Source of the DNA: Actinomycetota bacterium | GTDB lineage: Bacteria > Actinomycetota > Thermoleophilia > Gaiellales > Gaiellaceae | Assembly (NCBI GenBank): GCA_013696805.1 | Contig: JACCXX010000053.1 | Coordinates: forward strand, 1-40,164 | Direction of reading: 5' to 3' | Length of the DNA stretch: 40,164 nt | Shown: in pieces, positions 1-8,206 of the stretch | Numbering within the stretch: position 1 is the first letter of the stretch | Layout: every line of letters begins with the position of its first letter | The notes under the pieces: generated by a model | Database searches by the model: none | The model's input: only the letters and a program-made list of their open reading frames with translations | Told to the model about the DNA's origin: nothing | Made by a program: the position numbers and the translations under genes

Positions 1-156
1 CAGGCGGAGATCGAGCGCCTCGAGAAGGAGATCGCGCGTGGCGAGGACAAGCTGGCCGACGAACGGTTCGTCCAGAGGGCGCCGGCGGAGATCGTGGAGG
101 CGGAGCGCGAGAAGCTCGAGCGGTACCGCCGTGAGCTCGATGCCATTCGTAGCTGA
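1..156 (+). CDS. valS: Valine--tRNA ligase, C-terminal end (partial)
   Basis: Frame 1 is open from the first base to a TGA at 154-156 and encodes 51 residues. They are rich in Glu, Lys and Arg with heptad-like spacing. This is the C-terminal coiled-coil arm of valyl-tRNA synthetase, which contacts the tRNA; the family usually ends with a segment like the FVQRAPAEIVEAEREKL seen here. The catalytic part lies outside the window. The position directly before folC matches the common valS-folC order and strengthens a call made from a short tail. The 3' end overlaps the proposed folC start by 17 bases. Confidence 0.85.
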   Translation, partial: QAEIERLEKEIARGEDKLADERFVQRAPAEIVEAEREKLERYRRELDAIRS

Positions 157-1213
157 GAGGCGAGGTTCGGGCCTCACCTGGCTCGAGTCGCTCAGTCCCT
201 GGCCCGAGAAGTTCGGTCTCGACACCATGCGTGCGCTCCTCGCCGAGCTCGAGAGTCCTCAACGCGCCTACCCTTCGATCCACGTCGTCGGCACCAAGGG
301 CAAGTCGACGGCGACGAGGACGATTGCTGCCTATCTCGAGCGCGAAGGCGTGAGGACTGGCGCGTACACGTCTCCGCACGTGAGTCGTTGGAGCGAACGG
401 ATCCAGGTCGGCGGGAGCGACGTCGACCTGGAGCGAGCCCTCGAGCGCGTGCGGCCCGCGGCGCAGGCCCTCGGTGCGACCCAGTTCGAGACTCTGACCG
501 GGGCGGCGCTGCTCGAGTTCTCCGAGTGTGGGGTGGAGGTCGCGGTCGTCGAAGCGGGGCTCGGCGGCCGGCTCGATGCGACGAACGTGATCGACGCGGG
601 GATCGTCCTGCTCACGAACGTCGATCTGGAGCACACGGAAGTGCTCGGATACACGCGAGAGCAGATTGCGAAAGAGAAGCTGGCAGTAGCGCATGCGGCC
701 AGAGTAGTTGTCACATCAGACAACACATACTCAGGGTTGGTTCCGAGGGACGCGGAGCACGTGTTCGGCGGCGCCCAGCCAGCGGCGGAGGCCTTCCTCG
801 GCCGCCCGGTCGAGGGGCGCCTCGAGGTCAACCTGCCGGGCCGCTTCGAGCAACGCGGCGAGGAAGTGTGGGACGGCGCTCACACCCCGGGCGCCGTCGA
901 CTGGCTACTCGAGCGCCTGCCCGCCCGCGACTACACGCTCTGCTTGTCGGTGCTAGCCGACAAGGACGTCGACGCGATCCTCGGGCGCCTGTCCCAGGCC
1001 GGGAGCCACCTGATCGCCACCCGGTCAACGAACGAGCGCGCGCTGCCCGCGGAGGAGCTCGTCCGCCGCGCGGAACCGCATTTCGCCCAGGTCGAAGCCG
1101 TCGCGGACCCGCAGGCGGCCCTGGCGCGAGCCCGTGAGCTCAGCCCCCGGATCCTCGTCACGGGATCGCTCTATCTGCTGGCGGATCTCTACGATGAGAG
1201 GAAGAGGGCGTAA
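140..1213 (+). CDS. folC: Folylpolyglutamate synthase / dihydrofolate synthase (FolC), compact form
   Basis: FolC joins glutamate to dihydropteroate or folates with ATP in the cytoplasm. The P-loop is visible as GTKGKST about 45 residues from the start, followed by TSPH, the EAGLGGRLDATN motif and a TNVDLEH segment, all typical of the Mur-ligase-like fold. The C-terminal domain begins at DGAHTPGAV (family DGAHNP). At 357 residues it is shorter than most members (about 420). The missing part is the centre, where the usual HQ..N helix region is reduced to a short stretch around residues 190-235. That stretch is also locally less GC-rich. ATG at 140 is the earliest plausible start; no clear ribosome-binding site was seen. 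It overlaps the valS end, so the two genes are probably co-transcribed. Confidence 0.88.
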   Translation: MPFVAERRGSGLTWLESLSPWPEKFGLDTMRALLAELESPQRAYPSIHVVGTKGKSTATRTIAAYLEREGVRTGAYTSPHVSRWSERIQVGGSDVDLERALERVRPAAQALGATQFETLTGAALLEFSECGVEVAVVEAGLGGRLDATNVIDAGIVLLTNVDLEHTEVLGYTREQIAKEKLAVAHAARVVVTSDNTYSGLVPRDAEHVFGGAQPAAEAFLGRPVEGRLEVNLPGRFEQRGEEVWDGAHTPGAVDWLLERLPARDYTLCLSVLADKDVDAILGRLSQAGSHLIATRSTNERALPAEELVRRAEPHFAQVEAVADPQAALARARELSPRILVTGSLYLLADLYDERKRA

Positions 1214-1214
1214 A

Positions 1215-1328
1215 GTGACGAAAGCCGCCGACAGGCTGAGCGTTTTCGCATTTGCGGCGGTCGTTGTCCTTGCGATCGTCGGGCTTGCGTTTGCCGCCGG
1301 TTATCTGGTCGGACAGCTGCTCTTGTAG
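1215..1328 (+). CDS. Small single-pass membrane protein, unknown function
   Basis: A 37-codon frame starts with GTG one base after the folC stop. A purine-rich AGGAAGAGG lies about seven bases upstream and would serve as ribosome-binding site inside the folC end. The product has a short charged head (VTKAADRLS) followed by one hydrophobic stretch of about 25 residues. Ten bases separate it from the next membrane gene, so it looks like part of the same operon. An in-frame ATG at 1194 would add seven residues. I do not recognise a family. Confidence 0.5.
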   Translation: MTKAADRLSVFAFAAVVVLAIVGLAFAAGYLVGQLLL

Positions 1329-1337
1329 GGAGACGAC

Positions 1338-1862
1338 ATGGTGCTTGCAGAGGGGTTCTTCGGGGTATTGCACGATTTCTTCGGATCCGGCGGTTGGCCG
1401 ATCATCCGCAACCTGTCGATCTTCCTGCTCGTCGTCTTCTGGCTGGCGATCGGCTACTGGGTCTACAAGGACGCCCGCCGGCGGATCGAGGATCCCTGGC
1501 TCGTTGCGATGGCGATGGTCCTCGGGCTCGTCCCGCCGTTCGTCGGGGTGTTCATCTACATGCTCTTCCGGCCGCCTGAGTACCTCGAGGACGTGCGCGA
1601 GCGCGAGCTCGAGATCAAGGCGATGGAGGAGCGCCTGAGCCACCGGCGGCAGCACTGTCCGGTCTGCCGCGCGGAGATCGACGAGAACTTCCTCGTCTGC
1701 CCCGTGTGCACCACGCGACTCCGGCAGTCCTGCGAGACGTGCAAGGCGCCGCTCGAGCCGCTGTGGCAGGTCTGTCCGTACTGTGAGACGCCGATCTCGA
1801 CGCCGACTGCTCTCCAGTTCCCGCCGATCGAGCCTCCGAGAGAGCAGGCCGGGTCCGAGTAG
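1338..1862 (+). CDS. Membrane protein with C-terminal double zinc ribbon
   Basis: The 174-residue product has two hydrophobic segments (about residues 24-44 and 57-75), a short charged helix, then two zinc-ribbon units built from CPVC/CPVC and CETC/CPYC pairs between about residues 107 and 155. The cysteine pairs should bind two zinc ions on the cytoplasmic side. Such double zinc ribbons are found in many actinobacterial membrane proteins without an assigned role. GGGAGACGAC precedes the ATG and is a weak ribosome-binding site. It sits between folC and ndk, within the housekeeping operon, and no function can be deduced. Confidence 0.8.
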   Translation: MVLAEGFFGVLHDFFGSGGWPIIRNLSIFLLVVFWLAIGYWVYKDARRRIEDPWLVAMAMVLGLVPPFVGVFIYMLFRPPEYLEDVRERELEIKAMEERLSHRRQHCPVCRAEIDENFLVCPVCTTRLRQSCETCKAPLEPLWQVCPYCETPISTPTALQFPPIEPPREQAGSE

Positions 1863-1874
1863 CATCCGGCCTCC

Positions 1875-2279
1875 GTGGCCCTCGAGAGAACACTCGTCCT
1901 GATCAAGCCCGACGCCGTGCAGCGTGCGCTGGCGGGCGAGCTTCTCGCGCGCTTCGAGCGGCGCGGCCTGAAGATCGTCGAGGCGAAGCTGCTCGCGGTC
2001 GGCCGGGCGCTCGCGGAGGAGCATTACGCCGAGCACGCGGAGAAGCCGTTTTTCGACGAGCTGGTCACGTTCATCACGTCGGCGCCGACGGTCGCGCTCG
2101 TCCTCGAGGGGGAGGGCGCGATTGCCGTCGTGCGGACGACCATGGGCGCGACGAACCCGGCGGACTCTGCGCCGGGGACGATCCGCGGCGACCTCGCGCT
2201 CTCGATGCCGGACAATCTCGTGCACGGCTCGGACTCGACCGAGTCGGCCGAGCGTGAGATCGCGCTCTGGTTTGCCTGA
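1875..2279 (+). CDS. ndk: Nucleoside-diphosphate kinase
   Basis: NDP kinase transfers the gamma phosphate of ATP to nucleoside diphosphates through a phosphohistidine. The protein is 134 residues, the normal family length, and shows the N-terminal [10 protein letters not shown] signature and the active-site NLVHGSDS motif with the catalytic histidine at residue 117. Start is GTG at 1875, twelve bases after the previous stop, with no strong ribosome-binding site. The gene end overlaps the next start by eight bases. Its place before maf and mreBCD matches the actinobacterial order. Confidence 0.97.
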   Translation: MALERTLVLIKPDAVQRALAGELLARFERRGLKIVEAKLLAVGRALAEEHYAEHAEKPFFDELVTFITSAPTVALVLEGEGAIAVVRTTMGATNPADSAPGTIRGDLALSMPDNLVHGSDSTESAEREIALWFA

Positions 2280-3027
2280 TTACCTCGAGAAGAATCGAGA
2301 CTCCTGGACGAAGTCGAACGCGGACTACACCGATGAGCGCGCGCCCGCTGCGTGGGCCAGTCAGGAGATCGCCTGGGGGATGTGCAAGGCGCCGGAGTCG
2401 GAGGTGAAGATGCTGCCGGAGCTCGAGGGCAAAGACGTCATCGAGCTCGGCTGCGGAACGGCGTATTTCGGCGCGTGGCTGAAGCGGGCAGGGGCACGGC
2501 GCGTGGTCGGCGTCGACGTGACACCCGCGCAGCTCGAGACGGCGCGGCGCATGGACGAGGAGTTCGGGCTGGGTCTCGAGCTCGTCGAGGCGAACGCGGA
2601 GGAGACGGGGCTCCCCGAGGCGTCGTTCGACCTGGCCGTTTCGGAGTATGGCGCGTCGATCTGGTGCGATCCGTACAAGTGGGTGCCCGAGGCGGCGCGG
2701 CTGCTTCGACCCGGCGGAGAGCTCGTGTTTCTCCGCAATGCGACCCTGGCGGTGCTCTGCTGGAAGGACGAGGAAACGGCCGACACGCTCCAGCGTCCCC
2801 AACGAGGCTTGTACCGCATCGACTGGGAGGACGACGGCACGACGGAGTTCCAGATGGGGCACAGCGAGTGGGTGAAGGTTCTGCGCGGAAACGGTTTCGA
2901 GATTCTCGACCTGGCGGAGCTCTACGCGGACAAGGAGACGGCGAAGCACGCCTACTACGCGTTCAATCCCGAGTGGGCCCGGCGCTGGCCATGGGAAGAG
3001 ATTTGGCGCGCTCGTAAGACCGCGTGA
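2272..3027 (+). CDS. Class I SAM-dependent methyltransferase
   Basis: The 251-residue product has a Rossmann-type methyltransferase core: motif [16 protein letters not shown] near residues 53-67, an acidic strand end VVGVDVTP, then [12 protein letters not shown] and the [10 protein letters not shown] strand. This fold binds S-adenosylmethionine; the substrate is not evident. The best start is TTG at 2272, which overlaps the ndk stop; an earlier start would run deeper into ndk. The gene end overlaps maf by GTGA. Methyltransferases of this subtype are common as unassigned genes in Thermoleophilia-like genomes, and a role in cell-wall or tRNA metabolism cannot be inferred from context alone. Confidence 0.88.
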   Translation: MPDYLEKNRDSWTKSNADYTDERAPAAWASQEIAWGMCKAPESEVKMLPELEGKDVIELGCGTAYFGAWLKRAGARRVVGVDVTPAQLETARRMDEEFGLGLELVEANAEETGLPEASFDLAVSEYGASIWCDPYKWVPEAARLLRPGGELVFLRNATLAVLCWKDEETADTLQRPQRGLYRIDWEDDGTTEFQMGHSEWVKVLRGNGFEILDLAELYADKETAKHAYYAFNPEWARRWPWEEIWRARKTA

Positions 3028-3626
3028 GGGTCCCGCCGGCGCCACCTCTGCTCCTCGCCTCGATCTCCCCGCAGCGCCGAAAAATCCTCAGGCAGCTCGA
3101 GATCCCGTTCGACGCCGTCGGGCCTCGCTACGAAGAAACCCCTGCAAACCTACAAAAAGGGTCAGACCCCTCGACAATAGTTACGGAACACGCACGGGGA
3201 AAGGCCAGGTCGGTCGCGGACACGGCTGGGGATCGGCCCGTGCTCGGTGTGGACACGGCTGTCGTAGTCGACGACGAGGTGCTCGGCAAGCCCGCGCACG
3301 CCGTCGAGGCCGAGTCGATGCTCGAGCGGCTCTCGGGCCGAACGCACGAGGTCGTCTCGGGGCTTTGCCTCGTCACGCCTGCCTGGGAAGAGCTCCATCA
3401 CGAGACGACGCTCGTCAGCGTTCGTGAGCTCACTGCCCGCGACCTCGCGCAGTACCTCGGCAGCCGCGAATGGGAGAACCGCGCCGGTGGTTATGCGATC
3501 CAGGGCCTCGGCGCCAGCCTCGTCGAGCGCGTCGAAGGCGACTACCTGAACGTCGTCGGCCTGCCCGCCGCGCTCCTCGTGCGGCTCCTAGCAGAGCGTT
3601 TTGCAGGCATTTACGGGTTTGGCTAG
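3024..3626 (+). CDS. maf: Maf family nucleotide pyrophosphatase
   Basis: Maf proteins hydrolyse non-canonical or canonical nucleoside triphosphates to monophosphates. The 200-residue protein has the [11 protein letters not shown] start motif, the conserved ARGKA stretch, [16 protein letters not shown] carrying the catalytic Asp, and [13 protein letters not shown] at 3024 overlaps the methyltransferase stop. An AT-richer patch at about 3140-3190 carries a palindrome (GGGTC-A-GACCC) and encodes an unusual segment, [13 protein letters not shown], where relatives have an acidic linker; it is discussed as a finding. maf directly before mreB is a widely conserved arrangement. Confidence 0.93.
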   Translation: MRVPPAPPLLLASISPQRRKILRQLEIPFDAVGPRYEETPANLQKGSDPSTIVTEHARGKARSVADTAGDRPVLGVDTAVVVDDEVLGKPAHAVEAESMLERLSGRTHEVVSGLCLVTPAWEELHHETTLVSVRELTARDLAQYLGSREWENRAGGYAIQGLGASLVERVEGDYLNVVGLPAALLVRLLAERFAGIYGFG

Positions 3627-3658
3627 TTACTAGCGTTTTCCCACCGTTTAACTACACT
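3622..3658 (+). promoter_or_regulatory. Palindrome and possible mreB promoter
   Basis: A 13-base palindrome GCTAGT-T-ACTAGC (3622-3634) covers the maf stop codon and is followed by GTTTT. A -10-like TACACT lies at 3653-3658, twelve bases before the mreB ATG; no good -35 was found. The palindrome could be an operator, or a weak terminator with the following T run. Confidence 0.35.
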
Positions 3659-3670
3659 CGGGCGGGGCGA

Positions 3671-4726
3671 ATGGGCTTTCTAGGCTTCTTCAACGGCTTC
3701 GGCGGCCGCGACATGGCCGTCGACTTGGGCACAGCGAACACGCTGGTCTACGTCCGCGGGCGCGGAATCGTGCTCTCGGAGCCGTCGGTCGTCGCCATCG
3801 ACCAGCGGTCGGGTGAGGTGCACGCGGTCGGCGTCGAGGCCAAGCGGATGCTCGGCCGCACCCCGGGCACGATCGCCGCGATCAGGCCGCTGAAGGACGG
3901 CGTCATCGCCGACTTCGACGTCACGGAGCAGATGCTCCGCCACTTCATCCAGAAGGTCCACCAGCACCGCTTCGCACATCCGCGCGTGGTCGTCTGCGTC
4001 CCGTCCGGCGTGACCGGTGTCGAGAAGCGCGCCGTCGAGGAGGCGACGCTCTCCGCGGGCGCTCGCGAGGCGCACCTGATCGAGGAGCCGATGGCCGCCG
4101 CGATCGGAGCCGGGCTCCCAGTCTCCGAGCCGACGGGGAACATGATCGTCGACGTCGGCGGCGGCACCACCGAGGTCGCAGTCATCTCGCTCGGCGGCAT
4201 TGTCGTCTCCCAGTCCCTCCGGGTCGGCGGCGACGAGATGGACGAGGCGATCATCAGCCACATCAAGAAGGAGTACAAGCTCCTGATCGGCCAGCAGACG
4301 GCCGAGGAGATCAAGCTCGAGGTGGGCTCGGCGTTCCCCCTCAAGGAGGAGGTGCAGGCCGAGGTGCGAGGGCGCGACATGCTCACGGGCCTGCCGAAGA
4401 CGGTCATCCTCTCCTCCGACGAGGTGCGCCACGCGCTCGAGGATCCCGTCAGCCAGATCATCGACGCGATCCGCTCCACGCTCGACAAGACCCCGCCCGA
4501 GCTGGCTGCCGACATCATGGACCGCGGCATCGTCCTGGCCGGTGGCGGCGCGCTGCTCACCGGTCTCGACGAGCGCCTACGGCACGAGACGCAGATGCCG
4601 ACCCAGCTGGCCGAATCGCCGCTCACGTGCGTCGCGGTCGGCTCCGGGCGCAGCCTCGAGGTGCTCGAGGTCATGAACCGGGCTGCGAAAGCGCGTCGCC
4701 GCAGCCGCAACGGCTACCGTCGTTAG
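3671..4726 (+). CDS. mreB: Rod shape-determining protein MreB
   Basis: MreB is the bacterial actin homologue that guides the elongasome under the inner membrane. The 351-residue product shows the actin-fold nucleotide motifs: [14 protein letters not shown] (phosphate 1), [14 protein letters not shown] (phosphate 2) and [13 protein letters not shown] (adenosine). An N-terminal hydrophobic-aromatic stretch ([10 protein letters not shown]) may act as membrane anchor. ATG at 3671 was chosen because the homologous region starts there; the longer upstream frame runs antiparallel to maf coding and is not protein-like. It opens the mreB-mreC-mreD-mrdA-rodA cluster, 33 bases before mreC. Confidence 0.97.
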   Translation: MGFLGFFNGFGGRDMAVDLGTANTLVYVRGRGIVLSEPSVVAIDQRSGEVHAVGVEAKRMLGRTPGTIAAIRPLKDGVIADFDVTEQMLRHFIQKVHQHRFAHPRVVVCVPSGVTGVEKRAVEEATLSAGAREAHLIEEPMAAAIGAGLPVSEPTGNMIVDVGGGTTEVAVISLGGIVVSQSLRVGGDEMDEAIISHIKKEYKLLIGQQTAEEIKLEVGSAFPLKEEVQAEVRGRDMLTGLPKTVILSSDEVRHALEDPVSQIIDAIRSTLDKTPPELAADIMDRGIVLAGGGALLTGLDERLRHETQMPTQLAESPLTCVAVGSGRSLEVLEVMNRAAKARRRSRNGYRR

Positions 4727-4759
4727 GCCATTTCCCGCTCTTCGTTAACCTCAAGGCCC

Positions 4760-5695
4760 GTGCCCAGGAAGCGCAGCCCGCGGGTGGCGGCGCTCGGCTC
4801 CCCGACCCGGCGGACGGTCGCCCCCTCGTACTCCTCTCGGCAGACAGGTCCGCTCAAGCGGCGCCTGATCGTTGCCGTGCTCCTGCTGGCCTCGCTCGCG
4901 ATGATCACCGTTTACTTCCGCGAGACGCCGAGTGGCGCCCTCCACGACTTCCAGAGCGTGGCCGCCAGCGCCATGAGGCCCTTCGAGATCGGCGCGCAGC
5001 GTGTTTCCCGCCCGTTCCGAGATGCCTACGGCTGGGCGGCCAACCTCGTTCACGCGAAGTCCGAGAACGAGCGCCTGCACCAGGAGCTCGAGGACGTGAG
5101 GTCACAGGTGATCGTGAGCGCCGACGCGCTGCGGGAGAACAAGCGGCTCAAGGACTTGCTCAAGTACCAGCGCGGCGCCACGTTCCCCGAGGACTTCCCG
5201 CGCAACCGCGCAGTGGCCGCCAGCGTGATGTCGAACCCGGCGGGGGAGTTCGAGCAGAAGATCATCATCTCCGCCGGATCGTCCGACGGCGTCCGGCTCT
5301 ATGACGCCGTCGTCACCGGACGCGGCCTCGTCGGGCACGTCTCGAAGGTCCTCCGCGATCAGTCCCGAGTGACGATGCTCACCGACCAGGAGAGCGCGGT
5401 CACCGCGCGCGCGGTCAAGACGGGCGCCATCGGCGTGCTGCGGCACGGTGAGGGCTCCGCACTCATTCTCGACCGCGTTCCGAAGGAGAAGTCCGTCGTG
5501 CAGAACGACATCGTCGTCACGGCGGGACGAGGCCAGGGGCGGCTCGGCTCCTTCTTCCCGGGAAACATCCCCGTCGGCTACGTGAACAGCGTCGGGCAGA
5601 CAGACGTCGATCTCTACCAGGACGTGCAGGTGCGCCCCTTCGTCGATTTCAGCGACCTCGACAGCGTGCTGGTGCTCGTCCCGAAGAAGCGCTGA
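4760..5695 (+). CDS. mreC: Rod shape-determining protein MreC
   Basis: MreC is a bitopic membrane protein that links MreB to PBP2 in the periplasmic space. The 311-residue product has a basic N-terminus, one transmembrane helix at about residues 33-52, a coiled coil around 90-130 (ENERLHQELEDVRSQ) and the beta-rich MreC core with GLVGHV and the late GRGQGRLGSFFPGNIPVGYV segment. The GTG start has TAACCT eight bases upstream and no Shine-Dalgarno, so a leaderless transcript is possible in addition to read-through from mreB. It overlaps mreD by one base. Confidence 0.95.
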   Translation: MPRKRSPRVAALGSPTRRTVAPSYSSRQTGPLKRRLIVAVLLLASLAMITVYFRETPSGALHDFQSVAASAMRPFEIGAQRVSRPFRDAYGWAANLVHAKSENERLHQELEDVRSQVIVSADALRENKRLKDLLKYQRGATFPEDFPRNRAVAASVMSNPAGEFEQKIIISAGSSDGVRLYDAVVTGRGLVGHVSKVLRDQSRVTMLTDQESAVTARAVKTGAIGVLRHGEGSALILDRVPKEKSVVQNDIVVTAGRGQGRLGSFFPGNIPVGYVNSVGQTDVDLYQDVQVRPFVDFSDLDSVLVLVPKKR

Positions 5696-6210
5696 TGCTC
5701 GCGGCGGGAGCCAAAGCAGCCGTCCTGCTCTTCTTCGCGGTCGTCGTCCAGGTCACGATCGTCGGCACGATCGGAGTTCTGGGCGGCTCCCCGGACCTCG
5801 TGCTCGTCATCCTGGTCGCGATCGCCCTGTTGAACGGGGCCGTGTTCGGAGCGGTCAGCGGCTTCTGGGCGGGCCTGCTCTTCGACGTCTCTCTGCTCGG
5901 CACGCTCGGGTTCACGTCGCTCCTGCTGACCCTGGCCGGGTTCTGGGTCGGCCGATACGGCGAGACGACGGGGCGGGGGCGCGCACACGCGCCACTGGTC
6001 TCGGTGGCCGTCGTGACCGTGCTCTACGCGCTCAGTTCCCTGATCCTCCACTTCATGCTCGGCGACCCCGTGTCCGCCAAGGTCGCGCTCGTCGACGCGC
6101 TGCCGCCCGAGGTTGCGCTGAACCTGATCCTCGCCTTCCCGGTCTTCTCGCTGTGCCGCAGGCTCTTCTTGCCGGCGGTGCCTCGCCCGGAGGTGGAATT
6201 CGTTGGCTAG
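5695..6210 (+). CDS. mreD: Rod shape-determining protein MreD
   Basis: This 171-residue product is almost entirely hydrophobic, with about five predicted membrane helices, as expected for MreD, the integral membrane partner of MreC and PBP2. Sequence conservation of MreD is always low; the call rests on size, helix pattern and position between mreC and mrdA. The start ATG overlaps the mreC stop (TGATG) and the end overlaps the TTG start of mrdA by eight bases, indicating translational coupling. Confidence 0.9.
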   Translation: MLAAGAKAAVLLFFAVVVQVTIVGTIGVLGGSPDLVLVILVAIALLNGAVFGAVSGFWAGLLFDVSLLGTLGFTSLLLTLAGFWVGRYGETTGRGRAHAPLVSVAVVTVLYALSSLILHFMLGDPVSAKVALVDALPPEVALNLILAFPVFSLCRRLFLPAVPRPEVEFVG

Positions 6211-8206
6211 CACCGGCGCACGCGTGCGCCCGGGCCGGTTCCTGCCACGGGACCCGCGCGCCCAGACCCCGTATCGCCTGACGCCGCAGATGGTATTCCG
6301 GATCGGGATCCTCGGCTTCCTCGTCCTCGTTGCTTTCGCCATCCTCTTCTTCCGGCTCTGGGCGCTCCAGGTGCTGTCCGGGACGCAGCACCTCCAGGCC
6401 GCCGAGAACAACCAGCTCCGCACGCTGCGGATCGAAGCCGCGCGAGGGCCGATCCGCGACTGGCGCGGCCGGGTGCTCGTCGACAACGCCGGCGCGACCG
6501 CGATCCGCGTCTACCCGTCAGACCTCCCGGACAAGGGCGCGTACGCCGAGCTCAAGCGCCTGGCGCAGATCCTGCGCGTCCCGCTGGTCGACATCACGAA
6601 GCAGATTGAGCAATACCAGGGCGACCCGGTCACCCCGGTCACCGTGAAGGAGGACGCGACCGAGGCCGAGGTGCAGTTCCTCACCGAGCGAAACGCGGAG
6701 TTCCCCGGCGTCGTCGTCGAAGACACCTACGTCCGCCGCTATCCATTCGGTGACCTCGCCCCTCAACTCCTCGGCCATGTGGGAGAGATCTCGCCTGAAC
6801 AGCTCGCCGAGCAGCGCAGCTATCGATCGGGAGACAGGATCGGACAGGGCGGGGTCGAGTCCGCTTTCGACAAGTTCCTGCGCGGACAGACCGGCCTCGC
6901 CCGACTCCGGGTCGACTCGCTCGGCCGACCGACGAGCGCAGCCTTGAGGGACACCGATCCGATTCCCGGACACGGCCTCCGGCTGACGCTCGACGCGAAG
7001 CTGCAGCGGGCAGCGCAGGCCGCGCTCGTCTACGGGATCGACCTCGCTCTCGACGAGGGCAACTGGAACGCGAATGCCGGCGCGATCGTCGCCCTCGACC
7101 CACGCGACGGGGCGATTCGCGCGATGGCGTCACATCCGACGTTCCACCCGGAGGTCTACGTCAAGCCCGGCCAGCGCAAGCAGTTGCAGCTGCTCCTCGA
7201 TCAGGAGGCCGCCGCGAAGGCGAACTATCCGTCTCTGAACCGGGTCACGTCCGGCCTCTATCCGCCGGGGTCCACGTTCAAGCCGGTCACCGCCCTCGCC
7301 GGGATGCAGGAGCACATCCTCGCTCCTTATGACGCGATCCCGTGTACGGGCGAGGTCACGATCTTCAAGCAGCGCTTCCGTAACTGGAACCCGTTTGTGA
7401 ACGAGGCGATGACGCTGCCGACGGCGCTCGCACAGTCGTGCGACACGTACTTCTACGAGGTCGGCAAGCGCTTCTACGACCTACCGCCGGAGCGCGGCCA
7501 CCCACTCCAGGAGTGGGCCAACCGCTTCGGCTTCGGGCAGCTGACGGGCCTCGACGTCGGGCCCGAGCTGGCCGGCCTCCTGCCGACACCCGAGTGGCGG
7601 AAGGCGACGTACACGAAAAAGACAGATCCTTGCTGCTGGGAGATCGACAGGCTCTGGAAGCCGGGCGACTCGGTGCAGCTCGCGATCGGCCAGAAGGACC
7701 TGCAGGTGACGCCGCTCCAGATGGCCCGCATGTACGCGCTGATCGCGAACGGCGGCAAGCTCGTGACGCCACACGTGGTCGCGGCGGTTCAGCAGGGCAA
7801 CGCGAGAGGGGGGCCGACCGGGCCGCTGACGCTACGCCGCTTCTCGCCGCCGCCGCGCGAAATCGCCATCGACAAAGAGGCTCTCGAGGTCGTGCGGGAA
7901 GGCCTCTACCAGGCGACGCACGCGGCGGACGGCACCTCGGCCGGGACCTTCGGCCACTTCCCGGTGCCGATCGCCGGCAAGACGGGGACGGCCGAGCGGC
8001 TGATCAACTTCACCGACTACTCGACCCTCATGGACACGTCCTGGTGGTGCGGCTACGGGCCCTCGCACGCGGCCGAGCTCGTCGTCTGCGCCCTGATCGA
8101 GAATGGCGGCTTCGGCGGCGAGGCAGCGGCGCCGGCGGCGCTCAAAGTCTTCGAGTCCTACTTCGGCGAACAGGCCGGGCTCGTGCAGCCCGCGGAGGCC
8201 GACTGA
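6203..8206 (+). CDS. mrdA: Penicillin-binding protein 2 (elongation transpeptidase)
   Basis: PBP2 crosslinks peptidoglycan during lateral wall growth with RodA. The 667-residue protein has one N-terminal membrane helix (about residues 32-53), a PBP dimerisation domain, and the transpeptidase domain with the three catalytic motifs: STFK with nucleophile Ser at residue 357, SCD at about 412, and KTGT from 593. The TTG start overlaps mreD. The stop overlaps the rodA ATG. Size and motifs match the class B PBP2 family. Confidence 0.96.
   Translation: MASTGARVRPGRFLPRDPRAQTPYRLTPQMVFRIGILGFLVLVAFAILFFRLWALQVLSGTQHLQAAENNQLRTLRIEAARGPIRDWRGRVLVDNAGATAIRVYPSDLPDKGAYAELKRLAQILRVPLVDITKQIEQYQGDPVTPVTVKEDATEAEVQFLTERNAEFPGVVVEDTYVRRYPFGDLAPQLLGHVGEISPEQLAEQRSYRSGDRIGQGGVESAFDKFLRGQTGLARLRVDSLGRPTSAALRDTDPIPGHGLRLTLDAKLQRAAQAALVYGIDLALDEGNWNANAGAIVALDPRDGAIRAMASHPTFHPEVYVKPGQRKQLQLLLDQEAAAKANYPSLNRVTSGLYPPGSTFKPVTALAGMQEHILAPYDAIPCTGEVTIFKQRFRNWNPFVNEAMTLPTALAQSCDTYFYEVGKRFYDLPPERGHPLQEWANRFGFGQLTGLDVGPELAGLLPTPEWRKATYTKKTDPCCWEIDRLWKPGDSVQLAIGQKDLQVTPLQMARMYALIANGGKLVTPHVVAAVQQGNARGGPTGPLTLRRFSPPPREIAIDKEALEVVREGLYQATHAADGTSAGTFGHFPVPIAGKTGTAERLINFTDYSTLMDTSWWCGYGPSHAAELVVCALIENGGFGGEAAAPAALKVFESYFGEQAGLVQPAEAD

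Noticed and set aside
1158-2225. Long reverse-strand frames (e.g. 355, 323, 645, 626 residues) opposite ndk, methyltransferase, rne and sucA
   Set aside because: High-GC codon bias gives long antisense frames; their products are Arg/Ala/Leu-rich with no motif, while the forward strand carries clear families.
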